A stretch of 17,913 bases of DNA from Patescibacteria group bacterium UBA5738 (GCA_002419295.1 DIFW01000006.1:1-17913), one strand, 5' to 3'; shown: positions 1 through 6,205, counted from the stretch's first letter. The notes: generated by a model from the sequence alone, not told the origin. Numbers and translations: made by a program.

Positions 1-1
1 T

Positions 2-16
2 CGAGGTGAAACCTCG
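2..16. other. Short GC-rich stem-loop at window edge
   Basis: CGAGGT and ACCTCG form a 6-bp stem around a GAA loop. There is no T-tract on either side, so I do not call it a terminator. What lies upstream of the window is unknown. Confidence 0.3.
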
Positions 17-27
17 CCCAACTTTAA

Positions 28-55
28 TTGTAAAATTCGGGGAATGGGATAAGAT
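28..55 (+). promoter_or_regulatory. Weak candidate promoter of the PEGA-domain gene
   Basis: TTGTAA (28-33) and TAAGAT (50-55) are 16 bp apart, each matching four of six sigma-70 consensus bases. The implied start of transcription is about 15-20 nt before the ATG at 79. No SD precedes that ATG: GGAAG at 56-60 is too far away. Confidence 0.3.
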
Positions 56-78
56 GGAAGTATAAATTCACACCGATT

Positions 79-1389
79 ATGTCGCGGAGGTTTCGGACAT
101 TTTTATTTTCGTTTTTTTTGTTGGCGTTTGCCGTTGGCGCGCCGGCGCTGGCGCTTTATGCCCAAGGCTACCGCCTGAATTGGCCGCTCGAACCGGGTAA
201 AAAGCTGATCGTGAAAACCGGCGGTTTTTTTGTTAAAGTCCATCCCAAACAAAGCGCTATCTATATCAACGGTAAAATGGAAAAACAAACCGATTTTATT
301 TTTGATTTGGCGCTGGTTACCAATTTGATGCCCCGACGGCATTTGTTTGAAATTAAAAAATCCGGTTATCAAACATGGGCCAAGAATTTGGAAATAAAAG
401 AAAAAGAAGTCACCGAAGCCAAAAATGTTTTTTTGTTTCCCGACGGCTTGAAATTTTCCGCGGTTGAGCAAAACATCGCGGATTCCTTGATGTCTCCCGA
501 CAAACAAAAAATCGCCTTGAGGTACCAAGATGACATTGGCTGGAGTGTTAAACTTTATGACATCAATCGCGGCATCACCGCGAAACTCGCCGATCAAAGC
601 AATTTTTCCGTTAAAAATCCCGAATTTTCAAGCTGGCAATGGATCGACGAAAAAACCATTGAAGTTTCGGTAAATTCCGGGGAAACCGCCGAGACTTATT
701 CCATCGCCACCGACAAAATTCCGGCGCAAATCATCAAAAAGTCCTCTCCGGAAATAAAAGCCGATAGCGGCGCGGCCGTGGGAATTAAAATGCTTGCCGA
801 AACCGGCGATTATTATCTGGGACAAGACGGATTAATCCGCCAAAAAAACGGCGTTGCGGCGGAGGCGGCGATCGCGGCAAAAATCGAAATCATTCCGGAA
901 GCGGAATATGATTTGCGGATTTTCGGCGATTATTTTTTCGTCAGCGCGAAAAACCAGTTGCTGGCCGCTTCGAAAAACGGCAAAACTTTTGAAAAAATTC
1001 TTGATGGGACGGCGGCGGAAATGAAACTGGCGCCGGACGGCAAAAAAATCGCTTATTGTTCCGATTCCGAAATTTGGGTTTTCTATTTGGAAAGCAGAAT
1101 TGATCCGCCGGCGGCAAAAGCGGGCGATAGAATATTTATCGCGCGGCTTTCGGAAAAAATCACCGATTGCGACTGGTTTAATTCCGATTACTTGATTTTT
1201 GCCGCCGGCGACCGCGTCAGAACCGCCGAGATTGACAATCGCGACAAAATCAATTTTGCCGAGATCGCCGAATTTTCAAAAATCGGCGGAGAAAGTTCCG
1301 GCGCGGGAAAGATGTTTATGGATCAAGGCAAAAAAATCGTCTATTTGTTGCCCGGGAAAACCCTCTACAAATCCGATCCGATAGAATAA
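79..1389 (+). CDS. PEGA-domain membrane-anchored beta-propeller-like protein
   Basis: 436 residues. Residues 7-28 form a hydrophobic segment after a basic MSRRFR start, which acts as a signal anchor or uncleaved signal peptide. Residues about 42-120 match a PEGA domain: a beta-rich repeat with a short-chain GGFFVKVHP strand, IYINGK, a Pro-Arg-Arg-His turn and KKSGYQTW near the end. The rest resembles TolB/WD40-like propeller blades, with SPDKQKIALRY near 140 and APDGKKIAY near 318. PEGA proteins are common in surface layers and envelopes, so an extracytoplasmic structural or binding role is inferred; no catalytic motif is visible. The ATG at 79 is the only start placed directly before the anchor. 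It is the first plus-strand gene and is followed by its own terminator. The fold assignment is fairly secure, the function is unknown. Confidence 0.8.
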   Translation: MSRRFRTFLFSFFLLAFAVGAPALALYAQGYRLNWPLEPGKKLIVKTGGFFVKVHPKQSAIYINGKMEKQTDFIFDLALVTNLMPRRHLFEIKKSGYQTWAKNLEIKEKEVTEAKNVFLFPDGLKFSAVEQNIADSLMSPDKQKIALRYQDDIGWSVKLYDINRGITAKLADQSNFSVKNPEFSSWQWIDEKTIEVSVNSGETAETYSIATDKIPAQIIKKSSPEIKADSGAAVGIKMLAETGDYYLGQDGLIRQKNGVAAEAAIAAKIEIIPEAEYDLRIFGDYFFVSAKNQLLAASKNGKTFEKILDGTAAEMKLAPDGKKIAYCSDSEIWVFYLESRIDPPAAKAGDRIFIARLSEKITDCDWFNSDYLIFAAGDRVRTAEIDNRDKINFAEIAEFSKIGGESSGAGKMFMDQGKKIVYLLPGKTLYKSDPIE

Positions 1390-1397
1390 TTTTCAAC

Positions 1398-1421
1398 AAA
1401 ACGGAGTCTCTCCCGTTTTTT
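1398..1421 (+). terminator. Intrinsic terminator after the PEGA gene
   Basis: AAAACGG pairs with CCGTTTT, and an inner AG/CT pair extends the stem past one bulged C, leaving a TCT loop. The 3' arm runs into six T's. It begins nine bases after the stop codon. Confidence 0.65.
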
Positions 1422-1433
1422 GTTTTGGCGCCA

Positions 1434-1486
1434 AGATGCTCAAATTGAGGAGCGGCGCGAGATCCGAGCGAATCCCCGAGGAGAGA
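1434..1486. repeat. 53-bp direct repeat, copy 1 (upstream of hicBA)
   Basis: Identical to 2129-2181 except for one base (A at 1471, G at 2166). It has a GC-rich core containing GAGGAGCGGCGCGAGATCC and starts 12 bases after the PEGA terminator. The flanks are unrelated to those of copy 2, so the similarity is sharply bounded. This copy lacks the downstream inverted arm present after copy 2. Confidence 0.9.
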
Positions 1487-1503
1487 AATCCGATATTTTG
1501 ATG

Positions 1504-1532
1504 TTGACAACAAGTTGGATAAATAATATCTT
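1504..1532 (+). promoter_or_regulatory. Candidate hicBA promoter
   Basis: A consensus -35 TTGACA (1504-1509) is followed after 17 bp by TATCTT (1527-1532, four of six). Transcription would start near 1539, giving a leader of about 30 nt. That leader contains AAGAA and TTCTT arms around GATGGTAA, a possible operator or small hairpin. No SD precedes the ATG at 1569. Confidence 0.6.
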
Positions 1533-1568
1533 AAATCAAGAAGATGGTAATTCTTATTCTGAATTTCT

Positions 1569-1829
1569 ATGGTAAAAAAAGCCCGCAAATTATTGCTTTA
1601 TCCCGTTGAAATTGAACCGATGGAAGAAGGCGGTTTTTTTGCGTATTGTTCATCTCTCCAAGGATGCCATGCCGAAGGGCAAACTTACGCGCAAGCATTG
1701 GAAAACATCGAAGCGGTGATCAAGGCGCATCTTGAAATCCGCAAAGAACACAATGAAGCGGTTTCCAATGTTTCCTTTCGCGATGGCGCCAAGCTTATTG
1801 TTAACCTGCCGATCTTAATCCAATCTTAA
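1569..1829 (+). CDS. hicB: HicB-family antitoxin
   Basis: 86 residues. The segment YPVEIEPMEEGGFFAYCSSL, then QGCHAEGQTYAQALENI and a helix AVIKAHLEIRKEH, is the HicB partial-RNase-H fold (known family pattern: acidic-GG-F/Y-A, GC-A-G-T, EA-NI-AI). HicB neutralises the HicA mRNA interferase by direct binding. This is the short form: no helix-turn-helix or ribbon-helix-helix follows the core, so DNA binding and autoregulation are not evident. The stop codon overlaps the hicA start by one base (TAATG), implying translational coupling. The antitoxin comes first, the reverse of the E. coli hicAB order. The cassette has its own promoter and terminator and is bounded by 53-bp repeats. Confidence 0.88.
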   Translation: MVKKARKLLLYPVEIEPMEEGGFFAYCSSLQGCHAEGQTYAQALENIEAVIKAHLEIRKEHNEAVSNVSFRDGAKLIVNLPILIQS

Positions 1830-2059
1830 TGCCCAAATTTCCCGCGGCAAACTACAAGCAGATTTCCCGAGCCGCTAAAAAACTCGGTTTCTACTGCGCA
1901 CGGAAAACCAAAGGCAGCCATGAAATTTGGCGCCGCGACAAAGATGGCCGGCAAACAACAATTCCCAATCACGGGAACGAACCGATCAAGCGAAAAACTC
2001 TGGCCAGCATTTTTGAAGATTTGGGAATCTCCGCGAAAGATTTCACGCAAAATAAATGA
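1829..2059 (+). CDS. hicA: HicA-family mRNA interferase toxin
   Basis: 76 residues with a small double-stranded-RNA-binding-like fold. The N-terminus is KQISRAAKKLGFYCARKTKGSHEIWRR in segments: a first helix, LGF, then the GSH motif whose His (residue 31) is the expected catalytic residue. Next come TTIPNHGNEPIKRKTLASIFEDLGIS, matching the HicA pattern of an IPxHG turn followed by a C-terminal helix. HicA toxins cleave mRNA to arrest translation, and HicB blocks them. Length is normal for the family and the catalytic His is present, so the toxin looks intact. Translation begins within the hicB stop codon. A perfect 9-bp terminator follows 29 bases after the stop. Confidence 0.9.
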   Translation: MPKFPAANYKQISRAAKKLGFYCARKTKGSHEIWRRDKDGRQTTIPNHGNEPIKRKTLASIFEDLGISAKDFTQNK

Positions 2060-2088
2060 TTTTTATAGTATTGCCATATTTAACCGAC

Positions 2089-2114
2089 AAATTCCGCCAA
2101 TTGCGGAATTTTTT
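2089..2114 (+). terminator. Intrinsic terminator of hicBA
   Basis: AAATTCCGC and GCGGAATTT form a perfect 9-bp stem around CAATT, and the 3' arm continues into TTT. Confidence 0.8.
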
Positions 2115-2128
2115 ATTCAAAACAAAAG

Positions 2129-2206
2129 AGATGCTCAAATTGAGGAGCGGCGCGAGATCCGAGCGGATCCCCGAGGAGAGAGAGTTTTGCGCCACTCCCC
2201 AATTTA
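2129..2206. repeat. 53-bp direct repeat copy 2, with inverted arm
   Basis: Positions 2129-2181 repeat 1434-1486 with one change. That change completes a tight inverted repeat, GATCCG-AG-CGGATC. In addition AAATTGAGGAGCGGCGC (2137-2153) is complementary to GCGCCACTCCCCAATTT (2190-2206), with only two positions that would be G-U in RNA. The whole 70-bp unit could therefore fold into one long hairpin. It begins just after the hicA terminator. Confidence 0.85.
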
Positions 2207-2318
2207 AACATCCAAAATTTGAGGAGATCCATCCTCGGTAAACACGCAGAGGTTAACTTTACATCAAATTTTATGTTTCAATTACCGTGCATGGCAGTGC
2301 AATTTTGACTTTGCCTTT

Positions 2319-2432
2319 TTACGCTTCAGCATGCCAAAATTCTACCGCCAGATTCTCTGATTCAGCCCACCATTTTTCATGAAAAAGATTATAATGCCAT
2401 CTCTCCAAAAATTCCTCCACCCCGTTATACAT
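2319..2432 (-). CDS. Candidate 37-residue Trp-rich small protein
   Basis: ATG at 2432 to TAA at 2319 gives MYNGVEEFLERWHYNLFHEKW and then WAESENLAVEFWHAEA, which is rich in Trp, His and Glu and probably helical. I recognise no family. Upstream lie a GGGAG motif four bases before the ATG, a hairpin that pairs with it, and a promoter with consensus hexamers about 100 bases away. The same frame stays open about 25 codons upstream of the ATG (GYYSPFGKGST) to a TGA, but that extension has no start codon. It could instead be an eroded gene tail or part of a noncoding transcript. Its translation is not established. Confidence 0.35.
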   Translation of the reverse strand: MYNGVEEFLERWHYNLFHEKWWAESENLAVEFWHAEA

Positions 2433-2436
2433 AGTG

Positions 2437-2455
2437 CTCCCTTTTCCAAAGGGAG
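2437..2455 (-). promoter_or_regulatory. Hairpin masking the SD of the small ORF
   Basis: CTCCCTTT and AAAGGGAG form a perfect 8-bp stem with a three-base loop. On the minus strand the 3' arm AAAGGGAG holds the only SD-like motif before the ATG at 2432. The ribosome site would be paired in this fold, as in RNA thermometers or translation-controlled leaders. Confidence 0.45.
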
Positions 2456-2532
2456 AATAATACCCAGTGAGAGGATACCTCCCTTTCTCGCTCTTTAACC
2501 CAAACCATCAAACATCTCATTTTTACAACTTT

Positions 2533-2560
2533 ATTATACACAATATGTTAATTTTGTCAA
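2533..2560 (-). promoter_or_regulatory. Consensus sigma-70 promoter (minus strand)
   Basis: On the minus strand TTGACA (2555-2560) and TATAAT (2533-2538) are both perfect hexamers, 16 bp apart in AT-rich DNA. It is the strongest promoter match in the window. It points away from rpsI into the gene-poor stretch, so its product must be the small ORF or a noncoding RNA. Confidence 0.75.
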
Positions 2561-2611
2561 GTCTTGAACAAACAAGATATTCCTGTTGTAATATCAACCC
2601 GTCCTTAATAT

Positions 2612-2642
2612 AAAAGCTCCGATCTTTCAATCGGAGCTTTTT
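2612..2642 (-). terminator. Terminator of the ribosomal operon (after rpsI)
   Basis: AAAAGCTCCGAT and ATCGGAGCTTTT form a perfect 12-bp stem around CTTTCA. A-rich and T-rich edges on both sides would let it work in either direction. It lies about 70 bases past the rpsI stop. Confidence 0.88.
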
Positions 2643-2661
2643 GAATCAAATTGTCTATTGG

Positions 2662-2696
2662 ATCCCTACCGCTTCGCCCCTCGCGGAGCTCGGGAC
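2662..2696 (-). other. GC-rich folded segment in the rpsI 3' UTR
   Basis: On the minus strand GCTCC-GCGA-GGGGC (2676-2689) forms a stem capped by a GNRA-type loop. Outside it, GTCCC pairs with GGGAT (2692-2696 with 2662-2666), leaving an unpaired purine-rich strand. It lies between the rpsI stop and the terminator and may protect the mRNA end. Confidence 0.4.
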
Positions 2697-2710
2697 TAGC
2701 ATTACAGTCG

Positions 2711-3271
2711 TTAACGCTTCGCCCATTGCGGGGCGCGGCGGGCTTTCTTCAAGCCGGGCTTCTTGCGCTCTTTCATGCGCGGATCGCGCGTTAGGTAGCC
2801 GGATTTTTTCAAGCGCTTTTTGAAATCGGCGTTAAACAGCACCAGCGCGCGGGTAATACCGTGGCGCAACGCCTCGGCTTGGGCATTGATGCCGCCGCCC
2901 TTGACCAGCGCGGTAACCCGGAATCTGTCGGTGCAATTCATTTTGACCAGCGGCGCTTCGATGATATTTTTAAATTCTTCACCCTTAAAATAGGCTTCAA
3001 AGGGCAGGTTGTTGACCAAAAAAACTTTATCGCCCTTGGTGTACAAACGAACCCGCGCGGTCGCGGTTTTGCGACGCCCCACCGCACCGTAGTATTTTTC
3101 CGCTTTTTTCTTGGCTTCGGCCAAAACTGCCGCGGGAACCGCATCGGCAGATTGCGGCGCCGATTTCACAACGGGCTTTGCCGCCGGCTTTTTGGCCGCC
3201 GGAACTTTTTTGGCCGCCGCGGATTTGGCAACCGGTTTTTTTTCTTTTGTTTCTTCTTTGGTTTCCGCCAT
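2711..3271 (-). CDS. rpsI: 30S ribosomal protein uS9
   Basis: 186 residues. The uS9 core starts near residue 59 with YYGAVGRRKTATARVRLY and ends with KKPGLKKARRAPQWAKR. The basic C-terminal tail that reaches the P-site tRNA is intact, with AKR where many bacteria have SKR. The first 58 or so residues are an added low-complexity tail of Lys, Ala, Pro and Val (AAKKVPAAKKPAAKPVV), resembling histone-H1-like tails. Ordinary bacterial uS9 is about 130 residues, so the extension is clear. The start follows the rplM stop by one base (TAATATG), so the pair is probably translated in a coupled way. It is the last gene of the operon. Confidence 0.96.
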   Translation of the reverse strand: MAETKEETKEKKPVAKSAAAKKVPAAKKPAAKPVVKSAPQSADAVPAAVLAEAKKKAEKYYGAVGRRKTATARVRLYTKGDKVFLVNNLPFEAYFKGEEFKNIIEAPLVKMNCTDRFRVTALVKGGGINAQAEALRHGITRALVLFNADFKKRLKKSGYLTRDPRMKERKKPGLKKARRAPQWAKR

Positions 3272-3272
3272 A

Positions 3273-3623
3273 TTATTGTTTTACCGTTAATCTTTTAATC
3301 ATCCGATCGCGCAATTTGTTTTTGGGCAACATGCGGTAAACCGCGCGGCGCAAGACTTCGTCGGGCCTTTCTTCCATCAATTTGCCCATGGTTTTTTCTT
3401 TCAAGCCGCCCATATAGCCGCTGTAGCGGTAATATTTTTCCTGTTGCAATTTTTTTCCGGTGATTTTTATCTTGCCGAAGTTTTTGACCACGACAAAATC
3501 GCCGGCATCGACATGCTTGGCAAATCCGGGCTTGTCTTTTCCCCGCAAAAGAACCGCCGCGCGCACAGCCAGCTTTCCCAAAGCGGTATCGGAAGCGTCA
3601 ATTGTGTGAGTTTCCCTTTCCAT
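3273..3623 (-). CDS. rplM: 50S ribosomal protein uL13
   Basis: 116 residues, against about 142 in E. coli. Recognisable segments are HTIDASDTALGKLAVRAAVLLRGK at the start, the AGDFVVVKNFGKIKITGKK strand region, YYRYSGYMGG, and the P-x-E-VLRRAVYRMLPKNKLRDRMIKRL helix. The shortening lies mostly at the C-terminus, which ends soon after that helix. uL13 is an early-assembling large-subunit protein. rplM-rpsI is a conserved pair, here attached directly to the alpha operon after rplQ with a five-base gap. Confidence 0.96.
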   Translation of the reverse strand: MERETHTIDASDTALGKLAVRAAVLLRGKDKPGFAKHVDAGDFVVVKNFGKIKITGKKLQQEKYYRYSGYMGGLKEKTMGKLMEERPDEVLRRAVYRMLPKNKLRDRMIKRLTVKQ

Positions 3624-3628
3624 AATGA

Positions 3629-4108
3629 TTAAGATTTAGATTCTTCCGGCTTATTCGCCTTGGCCCTTTTTTCTTTTTTTTCTTTGGTTTTGGCGGCGGC
3701 TTTTGCCGGTTTTTTTTCTTGCTTCGCTTCGGTTTTGGCGGCATTATCCGCGGCGGGACGATCCAGCAATTCAACTATGGCCATGGGAGCGCCGTCATGC
3801 AGGCGCGGACCAATCTTGATCACGCGCGTGTAGCCGCCAACGCGATCTTTGAAGCGGGGCGCGATGGAAGCGATCAATTTCTTTCCCGCGGCGGGCGGCA
3901 ACACTTTCGCCAGCGCTTTGCGGGCCGCCAAATCATTTTTCTTGGCTTTGGTAATCAATTTTTCCACCAATAACGCGGTTTGTCGCGCGCGAACTTTCGT
4001 GGTTTTAATTTTTTCCCGCGTGATCAGATTCACCGCCAGCGCGCGCATAAACGCCCGTCTTTGGTCGGTCTTGCGGCTGAATTTTTTGCCTTTAATTCTC
4101 TTGTACAT
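3629..4108 (-). CDS. rplQ: 50S ribosomal protein bL17
   Basis: 159 residues. Residues 1-118 are the bL17 core: FSRKTDQRRAFMRALAVNLI, then KIKTTKVRARQTALLVEKLIT, then GGYTRVIKIGPRLHDGAPMAIVELL. Residues 119-159 are a Lys/Ala/Glu tail (AKQEKKPAKAAAKTKEKKEKR) not found in the typical 115-130 residue family member. bL17 lines the exit-tunnel side of the large subunit. The gene follows rpoA by 48 bases, the normal end of the alpha operon. No SD precedes the ATG; its leader is AT-rich. Confidence 0.96.
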   Translation of the reverse strand: MYKRIKGKKFSRKTDQRRAFMRALAVNLITREKIKTTKVRARQTALLVEKLITKAKKNDLAARKALAKVLPPAAGKKLIASIAPRFKDRVGGYTRVIKIGPRLHDGAPMAIVELLDRPAADNAAKTEAKQEKKPAKAAAKTKEKKEKRAKANKPEESKS

Positions 4109-4156
4109 AATATTAAATCAAAATTCGATATCTCTTGCTCGCCTGCCGTTTGGCAT

Positions 4157-4852
4157 TTACTCCTGTGATTCAAAAGCGTTTTTAAACAATTCAAAGTGTC
4201 CCACCAATATCTCGGCGGCGCGCGAAAACGCGGCTTCGGGAGTGATGGTGCCATCGGTTTCGATTTCAAAAATAACTTTGTCGAAATCCGTGCGGTCGCC
4301 CACGCGCATATTTTGCGTCTTGAATCCCACCTTTTTAACCGGCGCGAACATCGCGTCCATCGCGATGGCGCCGATCTCCAGCTTTGTCTTTCCCGCCCGC
4401 GCCTCTTTGGACATATAACCCGTGCCTTTCTCAACTTTGATTTCCATTTCCAGCTTGGCGCTCTTTGAAGTGAGGCTGGCAATGTGCTCTTTGGGATTGG
4501 CCAATTCAAGCTGGCTGGGAATTTCAAAATCGGCGCCGGTGATCTCTTTTTCTCCCTTAGCCTTCAAAACGCATATTTGCGGCTCATCGCCGGTCATTTT
4601 AAACCTCAATTGGCGGATATTGATTATCAAAGAAATCGCGTCTTCGGCCACTCCGGCGATCGTGGAAAATTCGTGCGGTACGCCCTTAACATTAACTTGC
4701 GTTACCGCCGCGCCCTCAAGCGAAGACAGCATCACCCGGCGCAGGGCATTGCCTACCGTAATCCCGTATCCCGGATAAAGGGCTTCTATTTCAATAAGCG
4801 CGAAATTTCCTTTTCTTTCAATAACTTTTGGAGACAAGGGCAATGGAATCAT
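4157..4852 (-). CDS. rpoA: RNA polymerase alpha subunit, N-terminal domain only
   Basis: 231 residues. The assembly domain is complete: ALYPGYGITVGNALRRVMLSSLEGAAVTQVNVKGV near the start (dimer and beta-contact region), HEFSTIAGVAEDAISLIINI, GYMSKEA, and a final helix ITPEAAFSRAAEILVGHFELF. The protein then stops at FESQE. Bacterial alpha is usually 310-340 residues, with a linker and a C-terminal domain that binds UP elements and activators. Only 48 bases separate the stop from rplQ, so no room exists for that domain in any frame. Assembly of core polymerase should be normal. The only SD-like motif (GAGGA) lies 16 bases upstream, next to a large stem-loop. Confidence 0.96.
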   Translation of the reverse strand: MIPLPLSPKVIERKGNFALIEIEALYPGYGITVGNALRRVMLSSLEGAAVTQVNVKGVPHEFSTIAGVAEDAISLIINIRQLRFKMTGDEPQICVLKAKGEKEITGADFEIPSQLELANPKEHIASLTSKSAKLEMEIKVEKGTGYMSKEARAGKTKLEIGAIAMDAMFAPVKKVGFKTQNMRVGDRTDFDKVIFEIETDGTITPEAAFSRAAEILVGHFELFKNAFESQE

Positions 4853-4860
4853 ATTTTTAC

Positions 4861-4918
4861 ACCGTGAATCCTCGAGCTCTCTCCCGCCGCGGCGGGAGGC
4901 GCTCAGGAAACCAACGGT
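4861..4918 (-). promoter_or_regulatory. GC-rich stem-loop in the rpsD-rpoA gap
   Basis: The core CTCCCGCCGCGGCGGGAG (4881-4898) is an 18-bp perfect palindrome. Outside it, TCCT(C)GAGC pairs with GCTCAGGA, and further out ACCGT (4861-4865) pairs with ACGGT (4914-4918). Together they fill most of the 77-base gap and end eight bases before the rpoA ATG. No T-tract follows, so it is not an ordinary terminator. It could block mRNA decay, cause partial attenuation or hide the rpoA ribosome site. Confidence 0.6.
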
Positions 4919-4929
4919 ATTAACATTTA

Positions 4930-5562
4930 TTATTTAGCGTAGAATTCAAAAACGGTACCGATTTCGGCCGGAGGCATCGCCTCTTCCACCGTGGGGTCGC
5001 CAACTCTTTTTCCTTCCATTTTTTCCAAATCCAGCGCCAGCCACACCGGCGGTTTGTGCGATTTCAACGCTTCCTTTAATTGCTTGAAATAGGCATTCCC
5101 GATTTTGCGCGGCGCCACCGACACCACATTGCCATTGGCAATTCTCCGCGACGGCAAATTGACCGGTTTGCCATTAACCAGAAAACTTTTATGGCTCACC
5201 AACTGGCGCGCCGCCGCGCGCGAGGAAGCAAAACCCAATCTGAAAACCACATTATCCATCCGGCTCTCCAAAGAATCGATCAAGGCCAAAGACAAATCGG
5301 CAATAACGCTCTTTTTGGAAAGAATCGCGTTCACATAGTTTTTGAACTGCTGTTCGCGCAAATTGTAGCACGCCTTCATCCGCTGTTTTTCCCGCAATTC
5401 GCGGCCAAATTCCGACAATGACCGGGCGCGGCGCTTGCCCTTCTTCCCGGGAGTCGTGGGACGGCGCACCATCGCGCATTTTTGATTGTAGCAACGCGCG
5501 CCCTTGAGAAACAGCTTCGCGCCGGCGCGGCGGCATATTTTACATTTGGTATTGGTTTCCAT
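4930..5562 (-). CDS. rpsD: 30S ribosomal protein uS4 (zinc-binding form)
   Basis: 210 residues, close to the 200-209 of most bacteria. C7-x2-C10, C24 and C29 form the four-cysteine zinc site of the C+ class of uS4. RARSLSEFGRELREKQRMK follows. The S4 RNA-binding domain is seen at RMDNVVFRLGFASSRAAARQLVSHKSFLVNGKPVNLPSRRI. uS4 binds 16S rRNA early in small-subunit assembly and represses the alpha operon in E. coli; whether it does so here is unknown. It keeps its usual place between rpsK and rpoA. The leader is AT-rich without an SD. Confidence 0.97.
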   Translation of the reverse strand: METNTKCKICRRAGAKLFLKGARCYNQKCAMVRRPTTPGKKGKRRARSLSEFGRELREKQRMKACYNLREQQFKNYVNAILSKKSVIADLSLALIDSLESRMDNVVFRLGFASSRAAARQLVSHKSFLVNGKPVNLPSRRIANGNVVSVAPRKIGNAYFKQLKEALKSHKPPVWLALDLEKMEGKRVGDPTVEEAMPPAEIGTVFEFYAK

Positions 5563-5602
5563 GTTTCAAATTCAAAATTTTAATTTTTCATTTTTCAGCT
5601 TT

Positions 5603-6055
5603 CTAGACTTTTCTGGGCTTGCGCGGCTTGCAACCGTTGTGCGGAATCGGTGTGACATCTTTGATCGCGAAAACATCGATGCCGCGCGCCACCAGCGAGC
5701 GAATCGCCGAATCGCGCCCGGAGCCGATTCCCTTCACCAAAACCTTTACTCTTTCAACCGAAAATTTCTTGATGATTTCAGCAACGGCTTCGGCCACTTT
5801 GGAAGCCGCGAACGGAGTGCCTTTTTTGGTTCCTTTAAAACCAATACTGCCCGCGGACTTCCAGCACAAAACATTCCCGTTTTCATCCGCGAAAGAAACA
5901 ATCGTGTTGTTGTAGGTGGAAAAAATAAAAACCTTCCCCTGCCGCGCGCGGCTCGGATTTTTCACGGTGTATTCTTTTTTCACCTTGGCCTCCACGGCGT
6001 CTCGCTCTTTCAACAAATCCTCTTTATTTTGAACGGCAACATGCTTCTTACCCAT
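5603..6055 (-). CDS. rpsK: 30S ribosomal protein uS11
   Basis: 150 residues. The family core runs from KVFIFSTYNNTIVSFADENGN, through SAGSIGFKGTKKGTPFAA, to the near-universal end DVTPIPHNGCKPRKPRKV. The N-terminus has about 20 residues more than the 129-residue E. coli protein, charged and helical (NKEDLLKERDAVEAKVKKEY). uS11 sits on the platform of the small subunit. It is separated from rpsM by an unusually long 166-base gap filled by an AT-rich palindromic element, yet shows no promoter of its own that I can identify. Confidence 0.97.
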   Translation of the reverse strand: MGKKHVAVQNKEDLLKERDAVEAKVKKEYTVKNPSRARQGKVFIFSTYNNTIVSFADENGNVLCWKSAGSIGFKGTKKGTPFAASKVAEAVAEIIKKFSVERVKVLVKGIGSGRDSAIRSLVARGIDVFAIKDVTPIPHNGCKPRKPRKV

Positions 6056-6119
6056 CTTTTTGAAACTATTTTATAATTAGTTATTTAACAATATCAACGA
6101 AATAATCTTTCCTTTGCTT

Positions 6120-6205
6120 AAATTCGAATTTCGAAGCGCGAATATTCGAAACAAATTTGAAAATTCGGATTTGTTTCGGATTTCGGATTTCGAAAATTCG
6201 AATTT
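6120..6205. repeat. AT-rich palindromic repeat between rpsM and rpsK
   Basis: AAATTCGAATTTCGAA (6120-6135) is complementary to TTCGAAAATTCGAATTT (6189-6205) with one extra base. Inside, CGAAACAAAT (6147-6156) and ATTTGTTTCG (6169-6178) are exact complements. The middle strands also pair imperfectly, so the 86 bases can fold into one long hairpin. Repeated TTCGAA/ATTCG words are typical of REP- or MITE-like intergenic repeats. It has no coding capacity that resembles a protein. Confidence 0.8.

Larger units (their letters stand above)
2060..2710. other. 650-bp stretch without a recognised gene
   Basis: Between hicA (plus strand) and rpsI (minus strand, convergent). From left to right it holds the hicA terminator, the second 53-bp repeat with an inverted arm, a small inverted repeat GAGGA/TCCTC (about 2220-2235), a minus-strand small ORF (2319-2432) behind an SD-masking hairpin, a strong minus-strand promoter, the terminator of the ribosomal operon, and a GC-rich folded segment. 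I see no tRNA, CRISPR array or transposase. Confidence 0.7.

Noticed and set aside
1434..2206. CRISPR array or insertion sequence around hicBA
   Set aside because: Only two repeat copies exist, about 640 bp apart, and no transposase or Cas gene is present.
1920..2241. Plus-strand ORFs of 95 and 61 residues over hicA and the second repeat
   Set aside because: They run out of frame over hicA or translate the repeat (LRSGARSERIPEERE); the repeat itself explains them.
2241..2640. tRNA or other known RNA gene in the large gap
   Set aside because: No cloverleaf, T-loop GTTCGAATC-like motif or CCA end could be found on either strand.
4109..4156. Frameshifted rpoA C-terminal domain
   Set aside because: Only 48 bases separate rpoA from rplQ, and no frame there encodes the helix-hairpin-helix of the C-terminal domain.
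5504..6076. Long plus-strand ORF opposite rpsK and rpsD
   Set aside because: It lies antisense over highly conserved ribosomal genes and has no domain-like sequence; it is a shadow of the real frames. The same applies to the other antisense ORFs over ribosomal, tpiA, galT, map, adk and secY genes.
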